A stretch of DNA of 54,168 nucleotides from Candidatus Hydrogenedentota bacterium (GCA_016209895.1 JACQVH010000214.1:1-54168); one strand, 5' to 3'; counted from the stretch's first letter, positions 8,356 to 17,677 are shown. A program made the numbers and translations. Notes: generated by a model from the letters alone, not told the origin.

Positions 8356-8409
8356 ATAGGAGTAATAGGACCCGTCAGACCTGTCTGACGGGTCGGACCA
8401 GTCGGACAG
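8356..8409 (+). repeat. Degenerate nonamer tandem tract with a perfect 12-bp hairpin
   Basis: Six 9-bp units can be read. The last four follow GTCnGACnn (GTCAGACCT, GTCTGACGG, GTCGGACCA, GTCGGACAG); the first two start ATAGGA. The tract begins soon after the nitrilase stop and ends exactly before an ATG at 8410. Within it, 8369-8394 forms GACCCGTCAGAC and its exact complement around a CT centre, a strong RNA hairpin without a U-tract. Confidence 0.75.
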
Positions 8410-8442
8410 ATGGCACCTGTGGCTGAGGGAAAAGGATCTATC

Positions 8443-9207
8443 ATGACTTGGAAACATGGCAAGAAGTGGGTTTACTCGATCACTTACGATGAAGGCTGTG
8501 CTTTGTTGTTGGAACATGCGCTGCCGATCCATCGCAAGTACGGCGTCCCGGGGCATGTGGCGTTGGTGGCGTCGCAGATTGGGGTGCCGCGTAACGTGCC
8601 CGGGAGCAGCTACGACCACATGATGATCCTGTCCAAGACACAAATCCATTCGCTCGTCCAGGAAGGCTGGGGCGTGTCGTGTCACAGCATGACCCATGCG
8701 GGCGTCAACTTGAACAACGCCGAGTACGAAGTCGTCCAGGCGCGACGCGTGCTCGAAGAGACGCTGGAAATGCCGGTGACCATGTTCTGCGTGCCCGGCG
8801 ACAACAATGGCCATCCCGCCGCGTATAAGTACGCCGCCGTGGCAGGATACAAGTCCATTCTCACCATCTATGATGAGGTAAACACGAAAGACGCCGACCC
8901 GCTCTGCCTTGGGCGCGTTCCGCTGCATACGGAGTTTCCGCCGCCGTTTTTTTCCGCGTTTGATCCTTATAAGCGCATTCATCAGGCCATGGATGTCGGC
9001 GGGTGGATTGTTGATTACTGCCACTGTCCCATGCCGGACAAACCAATCCATCCGCACAAAGATTGCACAACGAAGGAACTCGAAGAACGCTTTGCCACCA
9101 TCAAGCGTATCGGCGGCGACGAGGTGTGGCTCGCAGAACCGAGTGAGGTGGTGGAATTCCTTCTCACAGAACGCGCCAAGTCCGCGGAACAGAAGACGGC
9201 AAGGTGA
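8443..9207 (+). CDS. Polysaccharide deacetylase (NodB-like) family protein
   Basis: This 254-residue protein resembles NodB-domain carbohydrate esterases: YSITYDEGC near the N-terminus supplies the motif-1 acidic residues, CHSMTHAGV (about residues 82-90) supplies the H-(S/T)-x3-H metal motif, and CVPGDNNGHP is a motif-3-like segment. Such enzymes remove N- or O-acetyl groups from glycans using a metal ion. No signal peptide is seen, so it is probably cytoplasmic, which fits processing of an imported amino sugar. AAGGAT ahead of ATG 8443 favours this start; an in-frame ATG at 8410 abuts the nonamer tract and is the alternative. Confidence 0.83.
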   Translation: MTWKHGKKWVYSITYDEGCALLLEHALPIHRKYGVPGHVALVASQIGVPRNVPGSSYDHMMILSKTQIHSLVQEGWGVSCHSMTHAGVNLNNAEYEVVQARRVLEETLEMPVTMFCVPGDNNGHPAAYKYAAVAGYKSILTIYDEVNTKDADPLCLGRVPLHTEFPPPFFSAFDPYKRIHQAMDVGGWIVDYCHCPMPDKPIHPHKDCTTKELEERFATIKRIGGDEVWLAEPSEVVEFLLTERAKSAEQKTAR

Positions 9208-9218
9208 AGGAGATAACG

Positions 9219-10466
9219 ATGCCGTTAAGTTTAGAACGAGCAAAATACGGCGCGCAGGCGCATACGGATGAAGTGGGGGCGTTGCCGACGCCGTTTCCGC
9301 GGACGATCGGGCCGAATGCCGGCCGCTACTTGCAGGAGGTGCTGGAGAGCGGTCTGACCGTGGACATGATCGGGCGCTTCGAGCGCGCATTTACCGAGGC
9401 CATGGGCGTCAAACACTGCATCGCTACTCCGGGTTGCACGCCCGCATTGGCCGTGCTGGCCGCGTCCATGCCCTGGGAACCGGGCGACGAAGTGATTGTG
9501 AGTCCGGTCACGGACTATGGAACGGTGCAAGGCCTTATCGCCGAGCGCTTCATCCCCATCTTCCCCGATACCGAACCGGGCGTGATCGACTTCAGTGCGC
9601 GGACCATCGAGCCGTGTATCACCGACCGCACACGTGCCATCCTCGCCGTGCACATGACGGGCACGATTAACGACATGGACGCCATCAACGCCTTGGCTGA
9701 AAAGCACGGTCTCTTCGTTTACGAGGATGTCTGTCAGGCGGTCTTCGGTCAATACAAAGGACGGATTGCGGGCACGCTGGCTAGGGCTGCGGGTTTCTCA
9801 TTCGATTCGGAGAAAACCATGGGTTCCGACGTCGGCGGTTGTCTCGTGACCAATGACGACGCACTGGCGGAACGCGCCCGGTTCATCGGTCAAAGCCGGG
9901 GCGCGGTGATGCAACCGCATTTCGGCCGCCTGCACTCCGTCGCCGGTTACGCGTATCGGATGCCGCTCTGCACCGCCGCGATCTGCCTGGGCCAGCTCGA
10001 AGCTATTCGCGAACAAGTGGCTCAGCGCGACCGCATGGCACGTCTGCTATCGGACTTGCTATCGAACATTCCGGGTGTCACCTCGTTGCCGATTCCCAGT
10101 TACATGGACGTGTATTCCTGCTGGATGATGGGTTTCAGTATTGACCCAGAGGCATTCCGGTGCACACCGGAGCAGTTTGCGGAGCAACTGGCTGCAGCCG
10201 GGATTCCTGGCGCGGGTCTCGGCAAGTATTACTTGATGCCGGCGGCCTTGACGTGCCTGCATGAGAAGGTGGCGAAGAGACAGTATCCATATTCGATTCC
10301 GCCGGCCTCGCGCGAATATCGGTATTCCGGCGACTGTTGTCCCAACGCGCAGCGATTCCTGGAAACCTACATCCGCTGGACGACGTTCTGCGAGAAGTAT
10401 CAGCCCGAACACTGCGAACTGGCTGCAGAAATCGTTTCGAGCGTGGCCGCGAAGAATCGAGTATAA
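9219..10466 (+). CDS. DegT/DnrJ/EryC1/StrS-family PLP aminotransferase
   Basis: This 415-residue protein has the sugar-aminotransferase fold. The PLP-binding lysine is in GFSFDSEKTMGSDVGG (the equivalent of SFHxxKxLTTGEGG), and HGLFVYEDVCQA gives the Asp that contacts the pyridine nitrogen. Family members transaminate keto-sugars to amino sugars or, in some lineages, dehydrate or oxidise them. GGAG six bases before ATG 9219 supports this start over the overlapping GTG 9204. It follows the deacetylase with an 11-base gap, and with the nitrilase suggests amino-sugar metabolism. Confidence 0.88.
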   Translation: MPLSLERAKYGAQAHTDEVGALPTPFPRTIGPNAGRYLQEVLESGLTVDMIGRFERAFTEAMGVKHCIATPGCTPALAVLAASMPWEPGDEVIVSPVTDYGTVQGLIAERFIPIFPDTEPGVIDFSARTIEPCITDRTRAILAVHMTGTINDMDAINALAEKHGLFVYEDVCQAVFGQYKGRIAGTLARAAGFSFDSEKTMGSDVGGCLVTNDDALAERARFIGQSRGAVMQPHFGRLHSVAGYAYRMPLCTAAICLGQLEAIREQVAQRDRMARLLSDLLSNIPGVTSLPIPSYMDVYSCWMMGFSIDPEAFRCTPEQFAEQLAAAGIPGAGLGKYYLMPAALTCLHEKVAKRQYPYSIPPASREYRYSGDCCPNAQRFLETYIRWTTFCEKYQPEHCELAAEIVSSVAAKNRV

Positions 10467-10474
10467 GACCATGT

Positions 10475-10615
10475 GGAGTGCGGCGGCCAAGACGCCGCTT
10501 TTGCTTGCGGCGGAGCCGCTTTACTCGCTAAGCCTGGCTTCCAGTGCGGGGTGTGGTATAACGTGCTGAGGTCGCTCCGCGCCAAGGGAAAGCGGCGTCA
10601 CGGCCGCCGCACTCC
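10475..10615. mobile_element. MITE/REP-like element with 27-bp inverted terminal repeats
   Basis: The arms 10475-10501 and 10589-10615 match as inverted repeats over 27 bp with about two mismatches. Each arm reads inward from GGAGTGCGGCGGCC to GACGCCGCTTT and can itself fold. The 87-bp centre has no coding potential but contains TGGTATAAC at 10554-10562, an extended -10 promoter reading towards the next gene. No target duplication or transposase is seen, so it may be a non-autonomous or REP-like unit. It occupies most of the 192-base gap between the aminotransferase and the glycosidase-like gene. Confidence 0.6.
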
Positions 10616-10658
10616 AAATGGTTACTCGCGGGGGAACAGAAAAAGGAAGAGAAAGACA

Positions 10659-12251
10659 ATGTATAGCGTTGCGCAGAATTGTGTGATTGAAATTCCTTTC
10701 TACTCGTCGGCGAGAAACGCTGACCCGTACAATGACGTCGAGCTTGATGTCGAGATACGGCGGCCGGATGGCAGCGTCACTCGTGTTCCCGCCTTTTGGT
10801 CGGGTGACAATGTGTGGCGATTTCGGTTCGCGGGGGACGACGTTGGGCTACACAAGTTTCAGACAATCTGTTCGAACTCGTCCGATACCGGATTACACCA
10901 GCAGGGCGGGGACGTATCCGTAAGCTTCTACGAAGGCGGGAACCGGCTGTACCGCCACGGGCGATTGCGCGTCGCGGATGACAAACGTCATTTCGTGCAG
11001 GCTGACGGCACGCCCTTTTTCTGGCTCGGCGACACTTGGTGGATGGGTCTTTGCTCGCGGTTGGATTGGCCACAAGGAGTCCGGACGCTCGCGGCCGATC
11101 GCGTAGCCAAAGGATTCAATGTGGCTCAGATCATCGCGGGACCGTATCCGGATATGGACGCTTGGGACCCGCGCGGCAAGAACGAGGCCGGGTATCCGTT
11201 CACCAAGGGTTTTCAGAGTATCAATCCGGCTTATTACGATCACGCCGACCTTAAGATCGGTTACCTCGTGTCAGTGGGCCTCATGCCTTGCATCGTGGGT
11301 ATGTGGGGATATTACCTGCCGGAGATCGGCGTCGAGAAGATCAAGCGGTTTTGGCGCTTTCTCGTCGCGCGCTACGGCGCATTTCCGGTGGTGTGGTGCA
11401 TTGCCGGTGAAGGCACGATGTCCTACTATTTGTCCAAGACGCCCAAGGAGGATTCGGCGGCGCAGAAGAAAGGTTGGACGGAAGTCATGGCCTACGTGCG
11501 CCAGATTGACGGTTACCACAACCTGGTTTGCATTCATCCGACACAATATGGCCGTGAACAGGTGGAGGACCCAAGCCTGATGGATTTCGACATGCTGCAG
11601 ACGGGTCACGGCGACTTGGAGAGCGTGCCCAACGTGGCGGAATCGGTTATCAAATCCGTGGGCCGCGAGCCGCGCATGCCCGTGGTCAACGGCGAGATTA
11701 ATTATGAAGGAATCCTGGGCCGCTGCTGGCAGAATGTACAGCGTATTTGTTTCTACACGACTGTGCTGAACGGCGCAGCGGGTCATACCTACGGCGGGAA
11801 CGGCATCTGGCAGATGAGCACTGAGGAGCAGCCGTATGGCGCGTCGCCGCACGGTCGCGGCTGGGGCAATACGCCCTGGCAGGAGGCGTATCAACTGCCC
11901 GGATCACGGCAGGTGGGCGTCGGCGCAGCGTTCATGCGACGTTTCCCGTGGTGGACCCTGGAGCGGCATCCCGAATGGGTCGAGCCCGCATGGCAGGCGA
12001 AAGACCCCTACGCGCGCACTACCGCCGGGATTCCGGGCAAGCTGCGTATCGTCTACTCTCCGAGCCTGTGGGACCCGCCGCTGGTGAAGGACATCGAGGC
12101 TTCGATCACATACGAGGCTTCGTATATTGATCCGACCAACGGTGGGCTGATTTCACTCGGCGTGGTAACGCCGGATTCGGAAGGCAAATGGCGTCCGCCG
12201 TGTCCGCCCGTGGTGCACGACTGGCTGCTGGTCATGGAGGCCAAGGCATGA
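10659..12251 (+). CDS. DUF5060 / DUF4038 (apiosidase-like) glycoside hydrolase-type protein
   Basis: This 530-residue protein has an N-terminal beta-sandwich DUF5060 domain (about residues 1-95, with VPAFWSGDNVWRFRF) and then a TIM-barrel DUF4038 domain (about 105-440) starting PFFWLGDTWW. Two Glu residues are candidate catalytic pairs: CIAGEGT (about residue 250) and VVNGEINYEG (about 347). Related GH140-like enzymes cleave apiose or other side chains of plant polysaccharides. No signal peptide is evident. ATG 10659 has GGAAG upstream; a longer reading frame would start inside the MITE-like element and is rejected. Confidence 0.85.
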   Translation: MYSVAQNCVIEIPFYSSARNADPYNDVELDVEIRRPDGSVTRVPAFWSGDNVWRFRFAGDDVGLHKFQTICSNSSDTGLHQQGGDVSVSFYEGGNRLYRHGRLRVADDKRHFVQADGTPFFWLGDTWWMGLCSRLDWPQGVRTLAADRVAKGFNVAQIIAGPYPDMDAWDPRGKNEAGYPFTKGFQSINPAYYDHADLKIGYLVSVGLMPCIVGMWGYYLPEIGVEKIKRFWRFLVARYGAFPVVWCIAGEGTMSYYLSKTPKEDSAAQKKGWTEVMAYVRQIDGYHNLVCIHPTQYGREQVEDPSLMDFDMLQTGHGDLESVPNVAESVIKSVGREPRMPVVNGEINYEGILGRCWQNVQRICFYTTVLNGAAGHTYGGNGIWQMSTEEQPYGASPHGRGWGNTPWQEAYQLPGSRQVGVGAAFMRRFPWWTLERHPEWVEPAWQAKDPYARTTAGIPGKLRIVYSPSLWDPPLVKDIEASITYEASYIDPTNGGLISLGVVTPDSEGKWRPPCPPVVHDWLLVMEAKA

Positions 12252-14839
12252 GGGGATTTGTCGTCGGCCCATTTCTACCAATCCTCGTGGTTCTTATGGG
12301 GCCGATCCGACCTATGGCTGCGCAACGCGGTGATTGGCCGGAACCGCGCGGGAATCCCCATCTCACGGCCATTCAGCCACTACCCGGGAAGATCGCTGCG
12401 GCGGCGCCCATTGCGCAGTTCGACCTCGGTCGGAGTGAGCCGGCGCTGGCGCCCGTCGTGTTACCGGGCATTGCGGGCCACGCGGGTCTGGCCGTGGTCG
12501 CCGGGGCGCTCTATTGCTTTGATACCGCGGGCAAACAGCTTTGGTTCTTGCATCCACCGGGACTGAACTTTTCGAAGATCGTCGCGCACGAGGATCTCGA
12601 CGGCGACGGCAAGACCGAGTTGTTGTTGCAGGCGGGGAGACCCACGGAGCCGTATGCGGCGGCGGTGCTGGCGAGTTTGGAAGATGGCCGCGTGCTCTGG
12701 CGATATGACGTGGAGCCGATGTCGTATGCGTGGTATCTGTACAATGGAAACTACTTGCCGGGCGTGTCGTCGCAACAGATCGTGGTTATCATGCACGCGT
12801 ACCCGCCGGACAAGGATAACGGCTACATCGCCCTGTTCGAGTATCCGGAAAAAGGCAAGCCGCCGGTCCAGAAATGGCGCTACGATTTCCACGAGTACAC
12901 GTGTTTTCCTTCTTTTCTGCAGACCGATCTTGATGGCGACGCCGTCAAAGAATTGGTCGTCGAGACGCACAGCCGGATGTGGCTATTGGACGCCGTGACC
13001 GGCAAGGTGAAACAGTTCGTAAAATGGGACGTGACTCCCGCGAACATCCGCAGCTACGGCCTCGTAAAGTTTGTGGATCTGGACGGCGACGCGCGGGAGG
13101 ATTTCCTTTGTATCGCGTCATTTGCTCAGCATCATGAGGTGCTTCTGAACCGGAACGGACAATTCGGTCTGGCTTGGAGCCATGGCTGGCCGGAGAGTGT
13201 TACAACCGGCAAAGTAGACAGTCTCTGGCCGGAACCGCCGCACGCCGACGTGGATGGCGACGGACGAATCGAGATCGTAGTGTCCATGTACAATTCACTA
13301 GGCGAAGGTGCGTGGTTGCTGCGGGTATATGACGCGGTCAGCGGCGAATTGAAATACAAAGCGCCGGGGTACGTGGCTGAATCGGTAGTCGATCTCGATA
13401 ACGACAGCAAACTGGAAATTCTGGCCAACCGCACGTCCGATCCGACGTTGGCTAGGCTGGACGGGGCCTGCATTCTGGACGTTCACGACAAGGCGATACG
13501 CGTCCGTTGGCAGGACGCGAACGCAAAGGCGATCAAGCCTGCGAAGGACGGCACTCCGCGTATTGAGCGGAACGGCACGACGTTCATCGTGAGCATGGAC
13601 GCCGAGGGTAAAGTCACCAAGCAGGAATGGTCGAAACCGAAGAAGGATCGCCCCGAATTTACGGGCATCCCACCGATAGTCGGCGCGACGATGCCGCAAG
13701 TTCTGGTATCGGACCTCATCGGCGACACGCGAAACGAGATTCTGCTTTACAGCGAACCGACGGCGCGGGTGTTGATTTTCACGGCTAATGGCCTCGAACA
13801 AGTTGCGAGTTACACGTCGTCGTCGCTGCCGGTCATTGCGGACCTGGACGGCGATGGGAACGCCGAAATGGTGTTGAGCACGGCGGCGCCGGGAATCCGG
13901 CCGGTCCTGGAGGCGCGCACCCCGAAGCTCGGCGAGCGGGTGCTGTGGCGTACGGAGTATCCGGAACCGAACCGAGCCGGATTGCCCCACGGCCGGGCCG
14001 CGTACTTGAGGACCGTGCATTTTACGGGCAAACCCACACCCGATCTATACGCGTTGATTGGCACGCCGCTGCTACGTAGCACGGCGCTCGAAGGAACGAC
14101 GGGGAGAATCCTTTGGGAGAAGGGGGAGTTCGAGGGCATCGAGCGCTACTGGGCGCCGACGGTGGACTTCGCGTCAGCCTTTGATTTTGACCAAGATGGC
14201 AAAGAGGATCTGGTCTTCACGAATCCGGACTACTACTGCGTGGCCGCAAGCGGCACGGGTGACATGCTGCTGGGCCCGGTGTTCCCACCCAAGATTTTTG
14301 ATCAACCCTCGCAAGGTCTTTACACATATCCCGCGATTTTGAAGAACAACGACCGCCTGCCGACGGTGTGTCTCGTGGATGGACATTACTTTCAGGCCGC
14401 CATGTCGCTCAAGGCGGAGCCGTATTGGTACAAGATCCCCGTCGCAGGAGAGAATCGCTCCGCCGCCGAAGGGTTTTTGCAGCTTGCGGACGGCACGTGG
14501 CTGATGGGTTTCGGGCGGCAGAACGGGAATTTCGCCTGTGTCAATGTGGCGGATGGTTCGTTGCGCTGGGAACTACCGTTGGAAGCGTCTTGTTCCGACG
14601 TGACGACCTGTGACGTTGACGGCGACAACCGCCAGGAGTTCCTTTTCGGCACGAGTCACGGAAAACTGTATGCGGTCGGCGATGGGGAAGATAAAGCGCG
14701 GGTCGTGTGGAGCGCGGATTTGGGTGCGACCGCGTCGGTCGGCGCGCCTATCCCGGCGGATGTCAACGCTGACGGCGCGAGTGAAATCGTCGTACCCGCC
14801 TCCGATGGCTACCTGTACATCTTTGGCGGGAAATCATGA
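12248..14839 (+). CDS. Secreted FG-GAP/VCBS-repeat beta-propeller protein
   Basis: This 863-residue protein starts with a signal peptide (FVVGPFLPILVVLMGP, cleavage near MAAQ). About ten calcium-binding loops of the form DxDxDG follow, for example DLDGDGKTEL, DVDGDGRIEI, DLDGDGNAEM, DFDQDGKEDL and DVNADGASEI, spaced along the chain as blades of integrin-like propellers. Such proteins bind or scaffold extracellular carbohydrates; no catalytic site is recognised. The ATG overlaps the upstream stop as ATGA, and its own stop overlaps the epimerase start the same way, so all three are one transcription unit. Confidence 0.87.
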   Translation: MRGFVVGPFLPILVVLMGPIRPMAAQRGDWPEPRGNPHLTAIQPLPGKIAAAAPIAQFDLGRSEPALAPVVLPGIAGHAGLAVVAGALYCFDTAGKQLWFLHPPGLNFSKIVAHEDLDGDGKTELLLQAGRPTEPYAAAVLASLEDGRVLWRYDVEPMSYAWYLYNGNYLPGVSSQQIVVIMHAYPPDKDNGYIALFEYPEKGKPPVQKWRYDFHEYTCFPSFLQTDLDGDAVKELVVETHSRMWLLDAVTGKVKQFVKWDVTPANIRSYGLVKFVDLDGDAREDFLCIASFAQHHEVLLNRNGQFGLAWSHGWPESVTTGKVDSLWPEPPHADVDGDGRIEIVVSMYNSLGEGAWLLRVYDAVSGELKYKAPGYVAESVVDLDNDSKLEILANRTSDPTLARLDGACILDVHDKAIRVRWQDANAKAIKPAKDGTPRIERNGTTFIVSMDAEGKVTKQEWSKPKKDRPEFTGIPPIVGATMPQVLVSDLIGDTRNEILLYSEPTARVLIFTANGLEQVASYTSSSLPVIADLDGDGNAEMVLSTAAPGIRPVLEARTPKLGERVLWRTEYPEPNRAGLPHGRAAYLRTVHFTGKPTPDLYALIGTPLLRSTALEGTTGRILWEKGEFEGIERYWAPTVDFASAFDFDQDGKEDLVFTNPDYYCVAASGTGDMLLGPVFPPKIFDQPSQGLYTYPAILKNNDRLPTVCLVDGHYFQAAMSLKAEPYWYKIPVAGENRSAAEGFLQLADGTWLMGFGRQNGNFACVNVADGSLRWELPLEASCSDVTTCDVDGDNRQEFLFGTSHGKLYAVGDGEDKARVVWSADLGATASVGAPIPADVNADGASEIVVPASDGYLYIFGGKS

Positions 14840-15783
14840 AGAGTGTCCTGATTACGGGCGCGGCCGGATTCATCGGTTCGAGCTTGGCCGACCGTCTCCT
14901 CGAACGCGGGGACCGCGTGATCGCGGTGGACGATTTCAACGCGTTCTACGATCCGCAGATAAAGCGCAAAAACATCGCCGAGGCGCTGATATATCCTAAC
15001 TATACGTTGTACGAGGCCGATATCTGCGACGAGACACGCGTCCGTGTGATCTTCGATAGCGAGAGTCCGGACGTTGTTGTACATTTGGCCGCCCGCGCCG
15101 GGGTCCGACCTTCCATCGAGGAACCAAACCTTTATCACCGCGTTAACGTCATGGGCTCGCAACACATCCTCGACGCCTGTCGCACCTTCAAGCCGACGCA
15201 CGTGGTCTTCGCGTCGAGTTCCTCGGTGTACGGCGGCTCGACACGCGTGCCCTTCATTGAAGACGATCCGGTCAGCGGTCCCATCAGCCCGTACGCGGCC
15301 ACCAAACGCATGAACGAATTGCAGGCGCACGTGTACAGTCATCTCTACGGCATGAAGGTTTCGCTGTTTCGATTCTTTACCGTGTATGGTCCTCGCCAAC
15401 GGCCCGACATGGCGATTCACAAGTTCGCGCGGTTAATTGATCAAGGTAAGCCGGTGCCCATGTTCGGCGATGGTTCGTCCCGGCGCGATTACACATACAT
15501 TGATGACGTGGTGTACGGGCTGATCCAGGCCGTGGATACACCATTCCGCTACGAGATTTTTAACTTCGGCGAGAATTCCACGACGAGTCTGAAGGATTTG
15601 ATCGCGTTGCTCGCGAAGCATTTGGGGAAAGAGCCAGTAATTGAACAACTCCCGGATCAGCCCGGCGACGTGCCGATCACCTACGCGAACATTGACAAAG
15701 CGAAGCGTCTTCTGGGCTATAATCCGCAGTTCAGCCTGGATGAAGGTATCCGCAGGTTCGTGGAATGGTACCGGGAGTTGTGA
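14836..15783 (+). CDS. UDP-glucuronate 4-epimerase-like NAD-dependent epimerase
   Basis: This 315-residue short-chain dehydrogenase/reductase has GAAGFIGS (residues 8-15) for NAD binding, the catalytic Ser region ASSSSVYGG, YAATK as the YxxxK pair, and FFTVYGPRQRPDMA, characteristic of UDP-glucuronate/UDP-galacturonate epimerases. It would interconvert UDP-GlcA and UDP-GalA in the cytoplasm for surface glycan synthesis. Coupling by ATGA to a secreted propeller gene is unusual but clear. A related UDP-hexose epimerase specificity cannot be excluded. Confidence 0.88.
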   Translation: MKSVLITGAAGFIGSSLADRLLERGDRVIAVDDFNAFYDPQIKRKNIAEALIYPNYTLYEADICDETRVRVIFDSESPDVVVHLAARAGVRPSIEEPNLYHRVNVMGSQHILDACRTFKPTHVVFASSSSVYGGSTRVPFIEDDPVSGPISPYAATKRMNELQAHVYSHLYGMKVSLFRFFTVYGPRQRPDMAIHKFARLIDQGKPVPMFGDGSSRRDYTYIDDVVYGLIQAVDTPFRYEIFNFGENSTTSLKDLIALLAKHLGKEPVIEQLPDQPGDVPITYANIDKAKRLLGYNPQFSLDEGIRRFVEWYREL

Positions 15784-15831
15784 AGACCGTCGAGGTGTGC
15801 ACATGCGTAAACGTAGAAGGGAATCGTATTC

Positions 15832-16971
15832 ATGAAATGGTCAAGGTTTGTTTTTGTGTTCGTTTTTTTGTTTGTCGGCGCAGTAGCTTTGGGTCAATCG
15901 CCGGGGCCGGTCAAGAACGTGGTTATTTATGATGAGCCGGGGCGGTTCGCCGGATGGCCGGCGAACAACGGCATCTGGTCCTGGGGCGACGAAATCGTCG
16001 TGGGATTCACCCTTGGCTACTACAAAGAAAAACCGAGCGGGCACCCGATTGACCCGGACCGGCCATCGCAACCCCGGCTTGCGCGCAGCTTGGACGGCGG
16101 CGAAACTTGGACGATTGAGTCGCCGTCGTTTCTCGACGCTGGGGGCAAGCAGGGGGATCCCATGCCGTGTCCCGGTGACATTGATTTCACCCAGCCGAAT
16201 TTTGCCTTCTGGGTACGGATGCAAGGCAGCAATCAGGGGTTCTCATATTTCTATTGGTCAAATGACCGCTGCAAGACGTGGCAGGGTCCGTATCAACTTC
16301 CGAAGTTTGAGCGCACGGGCGTCTTCTCGCGCACGGACTACATCGTGAAAGGTCCGAACGACTTGATGGCGTTTATGACAGCCGCGAAGGCCAGCGGCGG
16401 CGAAGGTTGGCCGTTCTGCGCGCAGACAACGGATGGTGGCAAGACTTGGAAACACGTCTCCTGGATTGGAAAGGAGCCCGGTCCGGGCGGTTATGCGATT
16501 ATGCCCTCAACAGTGCGCCTGTCCGACAGCGAATTGTTCACATACATCCGCTGCCGGGGTGTCAAGGAAGGCGGGGAGAAATGGTGGTGGATCGAGCCTT
16601 ACCGTTCCCTGGATAACGGACAGTCTTGGCAACTGGAGAAGGAAAACTCGATTGATAACGCCGGCAATCCGGCGCACATGATTAAGCTGAAGGATGGCAG
16701 TCTTGCTCTGACCTACGGTTATCGCCATGCGCCCTACGGTGTCCGCGCTCGAATCAGCAGCGACAGGGGAAAGACCTGGACTGGAGACATCATTTTACGG
16801 GACGACGGCGGCGAGTGGGACCTCGGATACCCCCGCGCCGCCCAGCGCGCCGACGGCAAGATTGTGACTGCCTACTACTTCAACGACACCAAACACAAGG
16901 AACGTTACATAGCGGCGACCATTTGGGATCCGGGCGCTGTGGAGAAACCTTCACTGGGCGGGTCGCAGTAG
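15832..16971 (+). CDS. Secreted sialidase-fold (BNR/Asp-box) protein
   Basis: This 379-residue protein has a hydrophobic N-terminal signal peptide ending near ALGQSPG. Asp-box motifs mark a six-bladed sialidase propeller: SLDGGETW, TTDGGKTW, SLDNGQSW and SSDRGKTW. The early arginine cluster of true neuraminidases is not obvious, so it may hydrolyse another glycoside or only bind. It lies 48 bases after the epimerase in the same direction and is the last gene of the plus-strand carbohydrate run. Confidence 0.85.
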   Translation: MKWSRFVFVFVFLFVGAVALGQSPGPVKNVVIYDEPGRFAGWPANNGIWSWGDEIVVGFTLGYYKEKPSGHPIDPDRPSQPRLARSLDGGETWTIESPSFLDAGGKQGDPMPCPGDIDFTQPNFAFWVRMQGSNQGFSYFYWSNDRCKTWQGPYQLPKFERTGVFSRTDYIVKGPNDLMAFMTAAKASGGEGWPFCAQTTDGGKTWKHVSWIGKEPGPGGYAIMPSTVRLSDSELFTYIRCRGVKEGGEKWWWIEPYRSLDNGQSWQLEKENSIDNAGNPAHMIKLKDGSLALTYGYRHAPYGVRARISSDRGKTWTGDIILRDDGGEWDLGYPRAAQRADGKIVTAYYFNDTKHKERYIAATIWDPGAVEKPSLGGSQ

Positions 16972-16993
16972 CACGACGCTGTATCGAGATACC

Positions 16994-17662
16994 TCATTGG
17001 GGCTCGGAACGACCGAGTACGGACACCTCGAAGTTTGAGATATCGGCTACGACGTTGGAGCCGATTGCCCGAAATCCAATCTTACCGGAAGCGGGCAACT
17101 CGTCAGGTAGCGCGCCGGGATCGGTGAACGACGGGCCGGGCACTCCATCCACGAAGACGGCGCAACCTGGGCCCTCCTTCTCGATACGGACGGCGTACGG
17201 ACGGTTGATCTCCCGGCATAAGTCCGGCCCTTGCGCCATCAGGTGCAGTCCGGGGTTCCTTCGCCAATTGCTCACGCCGGTGTGTTGTCCAGCGTCATCG
17301 TAGCGGCTCAGCGATACATGGTAAGAACGCATAGGGGCTTCGTTCCCGGTGTATTCTCGAAACTCGCCGCGACGCGGAGGTAAATCGCGGAGAATATCCT
17401 CACCGTGTAGGCCGCGTACGGCTACGAACGTGATAAGCAGACCGTTCTTCTGGTGAACGCGAAGGTGGAAGTTGACCGCGATCCGGTCCGGGAAGTCTTG
17501 GCGACAGAATGCCATACAACCCACACCGCCCTGTTCGCTGCCGGTACATTCCAGGCGTAACACACCCCTTTCGGAAATGTAAACCTTTCCGCCGCCTTCG
17601 AGGTACCAATGCCGTAGGTCAACGAAGGGGTCAAGGAAAATCTTTCGATTTTGAGGCTGCAT
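16994..17662 (-). CDS. DUF1961 (YesU-like) family protein
   Basis: This 222-residue concanavalin-like beta-sandwich protein has features of the DUF1961/YesU family, including a middle segment RSYHVSLSRYDDAG and a closing pattern of GKIGFRAIGSNVVADISNF typical of lectin-like jelly rolls. YesU is encoded in a Bacillus rhamnogalacturonan locus; its function is not firmly known. No signal peptide is seen. The gene converges on the sialidase-fold gene and diverges from the site-2 protease gene. A role in glycan recognition is inference from fold and neighbours. Confidence 0.78.
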   Translation of the reverse strand: MQPQNRKIFLDPFVDLRHWYLEGGGKVYISERGVLRLECTGSEQGGVGCMAFCRQDFPDRIAVNFHLRVHQKNGLLITFVAVRGLHGEDILRDLPPRRGEFREYTGNEAPMRSYHVSLSRYDDAGQHTGVSNWRRNPGLHLMAQGPDLCREINRPYAVRIEKEGPGCAVFVDGVPGPSFTDPGALPDELPASGKIGFRAIGSNVVADISNFEVSVLGRSEPQ

Positions 17663-17677
17663 CGGATATCGTCCGCT

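Noticed and set aside
8314-9390. 358-codon minus-strand frame opposite the deacetylase and aminotransferase
   Set aside because: It runs across two genes with clear family motifs on the plus strand and shows no family motif itself.
10473-10658. N-terminal extension of the DUF5060 protein by 62 codons
   Set aside because: The extension is encoded by the MITE-like element and is not protein-like; ATG 10659 has a ribosome site.
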